Assembly (NCBI GenBank): GCA_013347225.1
Contig: CP054595.1
Location: 3,778,415 to 3,842,414, forward strand
Direction: 5' to 3'
From: Candidatus Accumulibacter similis
Lineage (GTDB): Bacteria; Pseudomonadota; Gammaproteobacteria; Burkholderiales; Rhodocyclaceae
DNA length: 64,000 nucleotides
In this document: positions 57,877 to 64,000 of the stretch, in pieces
How the letters are laid out: each line of letters starts with the position of its first letter
Numbering within the stretch: the first letter of the stretch is position 1
Position numbers and translations under genes: made by a program
The notes under the pieces: model-generated
Told to the model about the DNA's origin: nothing
What the model saw: the letters and a program-made list of their open reading frames with translations, nothing else
The model's database searches: none

Positions 57877-58557
57877 ATGAATGACCGGGAAGCTCGCCGT
57901 CACGACATGTTTGGCCGTGTGCAGACTTTCGGCAACGCGAATGCCGCGGACTTTGCCGCCGGCAGCAAGGCTGCCGGGCATTTTGCGAGCCTGGCGCAGA
58001 TCGTCCGCGATCTCGACGTCGAGAAGGCGCGGCAGGATGGCGGCTCGGCGACGGCGAAGGAGGTTCTGGTCGATTCGCTGCGCCTCGATCTGCAGGGAAT
58101 CGCCCGCACGGCGCGCGCCATCGATGCCGGCGAACCGGGCTTCGCCGATCGCTTCCGCAGCCCAGCCGGCGTGAACCAGAAGGCGCTGCTCACCGCCGCC
58201 GATGCCTTTGCGCGCGAACTCGCCGACCCGGCGGTCGCGGCAAAGTTCCTCGCTTACGAATTGCCGGCGGATTTCGTCGCCGACCTCGCCGACGACATCG
58301 CGGCGATCCGCTCGGCCGACGCCGACATGCAGTCGGACGACCAGACCGGTGTCGCCAGTACCGCCGCCGTCGGCCGCCTGATCCGCGAAGGAATGGCCGA
58401 GGTGATGCAGCTCGACGCGATCATGAACAACAAGTACGCCCGCAACCCCGACAGGATGCGCGCCTGGGACAGCGCGAGCCACATCGACCGCGCCCCGCGA
58501 CGCGCCACGAAGCCCGCCGGCGGGACGCCGCCCGCTTCGACGAAGGCAGCCGGGTAA
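57877..58557 (+). CDS. Conserved hypothetical protein, helical
   Basis: A 226-residue protein starting after TACAGGAGATTCAACC. MNDREARRHDMFGRVQTFGNANAADFAAGSKAAGHFASLAQIVRDLDVEKARQDGG is followed by Ala/Asp-rich helices and ALLTAADAFARELADPAVAAKFLAYELPADFVADLADDIAAIRSADADMQ. GVASTAAVGRLIREGMAEVMQLDAIMNNKYARNPDRMRAW is near the end, then a Pro/Ala-rich tail. No membrane segment. Similar Ala-rich proteins without known role occur in many betaproteobacteria. Confidence 0.7.
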   Translation: MNDREARRHDMFGRVQTFGNANAADFAAGSKAAGHFASLAQIVRDLDVEKARQDGGSATAKEVLVDSLRLDLQGIARTARAIDAGEPGFADRFRSPAGVNQKALLTAADAFARELADPAVAAKFLAYELPADFVADLADDIAAIRSADADMQSDDQTGVASTAAVGRLIREGMAEVMQLDAIMNNKYARNPDRMRAWDSASHIDRAPRRATKPAGGTPPASTKAAG

Positions 58558-58586
58558 CCGCTGCGCGCGCCGGTGCGGTTACCCGG
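58550..58586 (+). terminator. Hairpin overlapping the stop of the preceding gene
   Basis: CCGGGTAACCGC and its exact complement with a thirteen-base loop. The stop codon TAA is inside the first arm. A short pyrimidine run follows (CGCCCCTTT), so it is a fair but not strong terminator. Confidence 0.55.
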
Positions 58587-59346
58587 CGCCCCTTTGCCAC
58601 TCGCCACGGCAATTCGCCCCGGTCGGCCGGCTGCAGGTTGGCGGCGAGGGACGCCGTTGTAGCGAGGCAAGGCGACGAACCGACGTCCGGCGGTGCTGTG
58701 CAGGGTCCTGGCGTCGGGACGTCGCCATGCGTGGCTGATCGACCCTGCCGCGAGCTGGCGGCAACGAACGGGTTTCGCCCATGGCCGCCGGTCTCACGCC
58801 AACAGTCGAGGACCCCGCGGGCGTACCCTGACTGAAACCTGCGCGCTGCCGGCCTGGATTCGCACGCCCCTGGCTTCGACTAGCACGGCCTTGACCACGA
58901 GTCACACGCCCCTCGCTCCAACTCGCACGCCCCTCGCCTCAACTCGCACGGCCCTCGCTTCAACTCGCACGCCCCTCGCCTCAGCTCGCACGCCCCTCGC
59001 TCCAACTCGCACGCCTCTCGCCTCAACTCGCACGCTCCTCGCTTCAACTCGCACGCCCCTCGCCTCAGCTCGCACGCTCCTCGCTTCAACTCGCACGCCT
59101 CTCGCCTCAACTCGCACGCTCCTCGCGCCAACTCGCACGCTCCTGGCATCGATTGCGCTGCGGTTGCGGTGACGATCACGCACCACCGCGGCTCGACCGG
59201 ACAGGCTGCCGCCCCATCGCGCATCCCTGCCGGTCGGCTGCCAGTACACATGGCGACCGACCGGCAGCCGGGCGAAGCAGCATGCTGCGCCACGCCGACC
59301 GGATGCGAAGAACGCCCACGCACGGGCAAAAGAGCTAAGATCGCAA
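58587..59346. other. Gene-free stretch with 21-bp minisatellite
   Basis: 760 bases with no gene that I accept. It holds the 21-bp repeat (58861-59154). Both strands have open frames through the repeat (plus strand TPLASTR, minus strand ACELKRG heptapeptides), which is a result of the 21-base period. Confidence 0.55.
58861..59154. repeat. Fourteen copies of a 21-bp repeat
   Basis: The unit CGCACGCCCCTCGCCTCAAC plus one T recurs fourteen times with small changes. The period of seven codons keeps every frame open. Confidence 0.92.
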
Positions 59347-59362
59347 CTGTATTTTCATACAG
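59347..59362 (+). promoter_or_regulatory. LexA (SOS) box upstream of dnaE2
   Basis: CTGT-ATTTTCAT-ACAG, a perfect match to CTGT-N8-ACAG, 62 bases before the dnaE2 ATG. Confidence 0.82.
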
Positions 59363-59424
59363 CCTTTCGCGCCGCCTGCCCTGCCGCAACCGGGCGGACA
59401 TTCCTTCCTTCGCTGCCGCACCGG

Positions 59425-62400
59425 ATGCCCAACGACCTGCCGCCCGACTACGCCGAACTGCACTGCTGTTCGAACTTCTCCTTCCTGCGCGGCGCCTCGC
59501 ATCCGGAGGAACTGGTCGAAGCGGCGCAGGCGCTCGGCTACAGCGCGCTGGCGATCACCGACGAGGCCTCGCTGGCCGGCGTCGTGCGGGCGCACAAGGC
59601 CGCCCGCGGCTGCGGGCTGAAGCTGATCATCGGCGCCGAGTTCCGCCTCGCCGACCGGCAGCAGGATGACTTGCGGCTGCTCCTGCTGGCGCAGAACCGC
59701 GCCGGTTACGGCAACCTGTCGGCGTTGATCACGCTCGCCCGCCGGCGCTCGCGCAAGGGCGAGTACCGCCTGCTGCGCAGCGACCTCGAGACACCCGCCC
59801 TGCTTCCCGGCAGCAGCGGCGCCGTACCGGACTGCCTGGCGCTCTGGGTCGCCGCGCCGGGCGACAGCGCCGACGATGGTCGCTGGCTGGCGCAGTGCTT
59901 CCCGGCGCGCGCCTGGCTGGCGGTCGGGCTGCATTGCGGCGCCGATGACGCGCAGCGGCTGGCCGACCTGCTGGCGCTGGCGAGCGCCAGCGGCCTGCCG
60001 GCGGTCGCCGCCGGCGATGTCCACATGCACCGGCGCGGGCGCCGCGCCGTGCAGGACACGCTGACGGCGATCCGCCTGCGCAGCACGCTGTCTGCCGCGG
60101 GACTTGCGCTCTTCGCCAACGGCGAGCGGCACCTGCGGAGCCGCCTGCGGCTGGCGCGTCTCTACCCGCCGGAGCTGCTGGCGGAAACGCTGCGCATCGC
60201 CGGGCGCTGCAACTTCTCGCTCGACGAGCTGCGTTACGAGTATCCGGACGAAGTCGTTCCGCCCGGCCAGACGCCGTCCTCCTTCCTGCGCGACGAGGTC
60301 CGCCGCGGCCTGCAGCGGCGTTACGGCGGCAGCATCCCGGCCGGCGTCGGCGCGCGCGTCGAACACGAACTCGCACTGATCGGCGAGCTGGCCTACGAGC
60401 CCTACTTCCTGACCGTCTACGACATCGTCAACTTCGCCCGCAGCCGCGGCATCCTCTGCCAGGGACGCGGCTCGGCGGCCAACTCGGCGGTCTGCTACTG
60501 CCTCGGCATCACCGAGGTGGACCCGGCACGATCGAACCTGCTTTTCGAGCGTTTCATTTCGCGCGAGCGCGGCGAGCCGCCGGACATCGACGTCGATTTC
60601 GAGCATGAACGGCGCGAGGAGGTCATCCAGTACCTCTACGGCCGCTACGGCCGCGAACGCGCCGCCCTGACGGCGGCGGTGAGCACCTACCGGACGCGCG
60701 GCGCGCTGCGCGACGTCGGCCGCGCCCTCGGTTTCGGCCTGGCGCAGATCAATGCCCTGACCGGCTCGCTCGCCTGGTGGGACCGGCGCGAGCAACTGCC
60801 CGCCCGCCTGCAGGCCGTCGGCCTCGATCCGGCGGCACCGCGCGTCGCCCGCTGGCTGCTGCTCGCCGACACGCTGCGCGGCTTCCCGCGCCACCTGTCG
60901 CAGCATGTCGGCGGCTTCGTCATCGCCCGCGGCCCGCTCGCCCGCCTGGTGCCGGTGGAGAACGCGGCGATGCCGGAACGGACCGTGATCCAGTGGGACA
61001 AGGACGATCTCGACACGCTCGGGCTGCTGAAGATCGACATCCTGGCGCTCGGCATGCTGTCGGCGATCCATCGCGCGCTCGACCTGACCGGCCGCCGCCT
61101 GGCGGATATCCCGCCCGAGGATCCGGCGGTCTACGAGATGCTCTGCGCCGCCGACACGGTCGGCGTCTTCCAGGTCGAGTCGCGGGCGCAGATGGCGATG
61201 CTGCCACGTCTGCGGCCACGCAACTTCTACGACCTGGTGATCGAGGTGGCGCTCGTCCGCCCGGGCCCGATCCAGGGCGACATGGTCCATCCCTACCTGC
61301 GCCGCCGCCACGGCCAGGAGGCCATCGACGCCATGCCGCCGGAGATCGCCGCCGTTCTCGGCCGCACCTGCGGCGTGCCGATCTTCCAGGAACAGGTGAT
61401 GCAGCTCGCCGTCGTCGCCGCCGGCTTCACTCCCGGCGAGGCCGACCAGTTGCGCCGGGCGATGGCGGCCTGGCGGCGCAAGGGCGGGCTCGAGCCCTTC
61501 GAGCAGAAGCTGACCGCCGGCATGCGCCAGCGCGGCCACGACGAAGCCTTCGCGCAGCGCATCTGTGCGCAGATCCGCGGCTTCGGCGAATACGGCTTCC
61601 CGGAGTCGCACGCCGCCTCGTTCGCCCTGCTGGTCTATGTCTCGGCCTGGCTCAAGCGCCACCATCCGGCGGCCTTCCTCTGCGCGCTGCTCAACAGCCA
61701 GCCGATGGGTTTCTACTCGCCGTCACAACTGGTGCAGGACGCACGCCGGCACGGCGTCGAGGTGCGCCCGGCGACGGTCGGCGCCAGCGACTGGCAGGCG
61801 CGGCTCGAAGACCATCCCCGGTGCGGCGCGACGGCCGCCGGACCGGCCGTTCGCCTCGGGCTCGCCAGCATCGCCGGCCTGCCCGAGGCAGCGGCGAAGC
61901 GCCTGCAGGCGGCACGCGCGCAGCGACCATTCGCCAGCGTCGCCGACCTCGCCGGCCGCGCCCGGCTGCAACGCCGCGACCTCGACCTGCTGGCGGCCGC
62001 CGGCGCCCTCGCCGACCTCGCCGGCCATCGCCGGCAGGCCGCCTGGGCTGCCGCCGGTGTCAGCCTGCAGCTCGACCTGCTGCACGACACGCCGTCGCCG
62101 GAAAGTGCTGTCGACCTCGCCGCAGCGTCGGAAGGCGAGAACCTGGTCGCCGACTACGCCAGCACCGGCCTCAGCCTCGGTCGCCATCCGCTCTGTCTGC
62201 TGCGCGACCGCCTGACGGCGCAGCGCTTCGTCACCGCCTGCCAGTTGCAGGCGGCAGCCGACCGCCAGTTGCTGCGCGCCGCCGGCATCGTCACCTGCCG
62301 GCAGCGGCCGGGCACCGCCAGCGGCATCGTCTTCGTCACCCTCGAGGACGAGACCGGCCTGGCCAACATCGTCGTCCATTCGCGGCTGGCCGAGCGGCAA

Positions 62401-62547
62401 CGCCGCGAACTCCTCGGCGCCCGCCTGCTCGGTGTCCTCGGGCAGGTGCAGCGCGAGGGAACGGTCGTGCACCTGGTCGCCAGGCGGCTTGTCGACCTGA
62501 GCGTCCTGCTCGGCCGGCTGCCGACGACGAGCCGCAACTTCCATTGA
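59425..62547 (+). CDS. dnaE2: Error-prone DNA polymerase DnaE2 (ImuC)
   Basis: A 1040-residue C-family polymerase. The N-terminal PHP domain (YAELHCCSNFSFLRGASHPEELVEAAQALGYSALAITDEASLAG) is followed by the polymerase core, with GRGSAANSAVCYCLGITEVDP and PPDIDVDFEHERREEVIQYLY containing the catalytic Asp residues. A helix-hairpin-helix region lies near 800-840 and an OB domain (GIVTCRQRPGTASGIVFVTLEDETGLANIVV) near 955. Normal length for DnaE2. It usually forms an operon with imuA and imuB, which are not seen upstream here. SOS control by LexA is indicated by the box at 59347. Confidence 0.95.
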   Translation: MPNDLPPDYAELHCCSNFSFLRGASHPEELVEAAQALGYSALAITDEASLAGVVRAHKAARGCGLKLIIGAEFRLADRQQDDLRLLLLAQNRAGYGNLSALITLARRRSRKGEYRLLRSDLETPALLPGSSGAVPDCLALWVAAPGDSADDGRWLAQCFPARAWLAVGLHCGADDAQRLADLLALASASGLPAVAAGDVHMHRRGRRAVQDTLTAIRLRSTLSAAGLALFANGERHLRSRLRLARLYPPELLAETLRIAGRCNFSLDELRYEYPDEVVPPGQTPSSFLRDEVRRGLQRRYGGSIPAGVGARVEHELALIGELAYEPYFLTVYDIVNFARSRGILCQGRGSAANSAVCYCLGITEVDPARSNLLFERFISRERGEPPDIDVDFEHERREEVIQYLYGRYGRERAALTAAVSTYRTRGALRDVGRALGFGLAQINALTGSLAWWDRREQLPARLQAVGLDPAAPRVARWLLLADTLRGFPRHLSQHVGGFVIARGPLARLVPVENAAMPERTVIQWDKDDLDTLGLLKIDILALGMLSAIHRALDLTGRRLADIPPEDPAVYEMLCAADTVGVFQVESRAQMAMLPRLRPRNFYDLVIEVALVRPGPIQGDMVHPYLRRRHGQEAIDAMPPEIAAVLGRTCGVPIFQEQVMQLAVVAAGFTPGEADQLRRAMAAWRRKGGLEPFEQKLTAGMRQRGHDEAFAQRICAQIRGFGEYGFPESHAASFALLVYVSAWLKRHHPAAFLCALLNSQPMGFYSPSQLVQDARRHGVEVRPATVGASDWQARLEDHPRCGATAAGPAVRLGLASIAGLPEAAAKRLQAARAQRPFASVADLAGRARLQRRDLDLLAAAGALADLAGHRRQAAWAAAGVSLQLDLLHDTPSPESAVDLAAASEGENLVADYASTGLSLGRHPLCLLRDRLTAQRFVTACQLQAAADRQLLRAAGIVTCRQRPGTASGIVFVTLEDETGLANIVVHSRLAERQRRELLGARLLGVLGQVQREGTVVHLVARRLVDLSVLLGRLPTTSRNFH

Positions 62548-62611
62548 CGGCTGGTGCACAGCGCAGCGCGCGCCTGCCCGGCCGGAAACCGGCAGCGCGG
62601 ACAGCGGCTGC

Positions 62612-63928
62612 CTACGCCACCAACTCGGCGTAGAGGTCGTGCTCGTCGGCGTCGACCACCCGCACGCGCAGGAAGTCGCCGGGCGCGGCAGCGAAATGGT
62701 CGTTGATGAAGACCAGGCCGTCGATCTCCGGTGCGTCGGCCGCCGAGCGGGCAATCGTCCCCTCGTCATCGACCTCGTCGACGAGCACCTCGATCTCGCG
62801 GCCGATCTTCGCCGCCAGCAGCTCGGCCGAGATGTCCTCCTGCAACTCCATCAGCCGCTGCCGGCGTTCCTCGCGCACCTCTTCCGGCACGGCGCCCGGC
62901 AGCGCATTGGCGGTCGCGCCGTCGACCGGCGAATACGCGAAGCAGCCGACGCGATCGAGCCGTGCCTCGGCGATGAACGCCAGCAGTTCGGCAAAATCGG
63001 CTTCGCTCTCGCCGGGAAAACCGGTGATGAAGGTGCTGCGCACCGTCAACTCCGGGCAGATGGCGCGCCAGGTCCGCAGGCGCTCGAGATTGTTCTCGGC
63101 GCTCGCCGGTCGCTTCATCGCCGCCAGGATGCCTGCGCTGGCATGCTGAAAAGGGACGTCGAGGTACGGCAGGATGCGGCCCTCGGCCATCAGCGGCAAC
63201 AGCGCGTCGACGCTCGGGTAGGGATAGACGTAATGCAGCCGCACCCAGATGCCGAGTTCGGCCAGCGCCTCGCACAGTTCGCGCAGCCGGGTGCGCAGCG
63301 GCCGCCCGCCGACGAAGCCGGTGCGGTACTTCAGGTCGACGCCGTAGGCGCTGGTGTCCTGCGAGATCACCAGCAGCTCGCGCACGCCCGCTTCGGCGAG
63401 CGTGCGCGCCTCCTGCAGCACATCGCCGATCGGCCGGCTCACCAGCGGACCGCGCAGCGACGGGATGATGCAGAAGGTGCAACTGTGGTTGCAGCCCTCG
63501 GAGATCTTGAGGTAGGCGAAATGCTGCGGCGTCAGCTTCACCCCCTGCGGTGGCAGCAGGCTGGTGAATGGATCGTGCGGCTGCGGCAGGTGGGCGTGCA
63601 CATGCTGCAGCACCTCGTCGGTCGCATGCGGACCGGTCACCGCCAGCACCTGCGGGTGCGCGTGGCGAATCACATCGGCGCGCGCGCCGAGACAGCCGGT
63701 GACGATCACCTTGCCGTTCTCGTTCAGCGCCTCGCCGATCGCGTCGAGCGACTCGGCCACCGCGGCGTCGATGAAGCCGCAGGTGTTGACCACCACCAGG
63801 TCGGCGCCCTCGTACGACGGGGAGATCAGGTAGCCCTCGGCGCGCAGCCGGGTGAGAATCTGCTCGGAGTCGACCAGCGCCTTCGGGCAACCCAGCGAAA
63901 CGAAACCGATGTTCTTCGGCGTGGACAT
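62612..63928 (-). CDS. rimO: Ribosomal protein S12 methylthiotransferase RimO
   Basis: A 438-residue radical SAM enzyme. The N-terminal UPF0004 domain has three cysteines (VSLGCPKALVDSE, VNTCGFIDAA, VTGCLGARAD). The radical SAM CxxxCxxC is in SEGCNHSCTFCIIPSLRGPLVSRP near residue 150. A TRAM domain is at the C-terminus (REIEVLVDEVDDEGTIARSAADAPEIDGLVFI). It methylthiolates Asp-88 of S12. Complete at the right end of the window; ATG at 63926-63928. Confidence 0.97.
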   Translation of the reverse strand: MSTPKNIGFVSLGCPKALVDSEQILTRLRAEGYLISPSYEGADLVVVNTCGFIDAAVAESLDAIGEALNENGKVIVTGCLGARADVIRHAHPQVLAVTGPHATDEVLQHVHAHLPQPHDPFTSLLPPQGVKLTPQHFAYLKISEGCNHSCTFCIIPSLRGPLVSRPIGDVLQEARTLAEAGVRELLVISQDTSAYGVDLKYRTGFVGGRPLRTRLRELCEALAELGIWVRLHYVYPYPSVDALLPLMAEGRILPYLDVPFQHASAGILAAMKRPASAENNLERLRTWRAICPELTVRSTFITGFPGESEADFAELLAFIAEARLDRVGCFAYSPVDGATANALPGAVPEEVREERRQRLMELQEDISAELLAAKIGREIEVLVDEVDDEGTIARSAADAPEIDGLVFINDHFAAAPGDFLRVRVVDADEHDLYAELVA

Positions 63929-64000
63929 GGCGTGCGGCTCGAATGAAAGACCGCGAGTATACAGCCAGCCCGGCTTCGCCGCGCCGGGCGGTCGGCAACG

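Noticed and set aside
58861..59154. 21-bp repeats as a CRISPR array
   Set aside because: Units follow each other with no spacers; it is a minisatellite.
58693..59172. Plus-strand 159-codon frame through the 21-bp repeat
   Set aside because: No good start or ribosome-binding site; openness comes from the repeat period, and the opposite strand is open as well.
59335..61665. 776-codon open frame on the minus strand
   Set aside because: Antisense shadow of dnaE2, Gln/Arg/Ala-rich and without motifs.

Overview
The window is GC-rich bacterial DNA with dense, short-spaced operons. A nitrogen-fixation (nif) cluster, a rpsB-to-lpxB envelope/isoprenoid supercluster, glnD, an HPr-rel-A cassette and rimO together point to a betaproteobacterium of the Rhodocyclales/'Candidatus Accumulibacter' kind. 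That placement is inferred from gene content and order, not from a marker gene.

Left edge (1-3.6 kb): a truncated MoxR-type AAA ATPase and a DUF4062 protein (possible conflict system), then a graveyard of IS66, an IS5/IS1182-like transposase tail and a SNF2 helicase fragment, and a 58-residue basic protein. Nif region (3.7-17.9 kb): on the minus strand nifV-orf-nifW-nifZ-nifM and nifQ-modABC; on the plus strand nifE-nifN-nifX-rseC-like-nifX-associated-DUF683-like-fdxB, then iscA(nif)-nifU-nifS. Four -24/-12 (sigma-54) promoters and three TGT-N10-ACA-type NifA sites can be read by eye, so molybdate uptake (modABC), Mo delivery (NifQ), homocitrate (NifV), cofactor scaffold (NifEN/NifX) and Fe-S supply (NifUS/IscA) look like one NifA regulon. 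nifHDK is not in the window.

Core region (18.0-36.8 kb): minus-strand rpsB-tsf-pyrH-frr-uppS-cdsA-dxr-rseP-bamA-skp-lpxD-fabZ-lpxA-lpxB-rnhB-trmH-like, and divergent map-glnD. An HPr-rel-A operon follows (37.3-40.0 kb: Tat-type small protein, PqqD-like, HprK-related kinase, nucleotidyltransferase) behind a sigma-54 promoter with an adjacent inverted repeat.

Accessory region (40.2-59.2 kb): small secreted and membrane proteins of unknown role, a 125-bp tandem repeat, ankyrin protein, two toxin-antitoxin pairs, and a set of META-domain/lipoprotein genes. From 48.4 to 54.6 kb there is a run of attC-like hairpins with minus-strand cassette genes (cold-shock/DUF1294, DUF2442/DUF4160, unknowns), two copies of a decayed zinc-finger/group II intron module, and a DUF488-DUF488-DUF(dual OB-like) operon; no integrase is present, so it looks like a CALIN. 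An IS110-family element abuts the last attC. It is followed by an AT-richer membrane-protein/proline-rich small-protein pair and a 21-bp minisatellite.

Right edge (59.3-63.9 kb): SOS-type dnaE2 with a perfect LexA box, and rimO.
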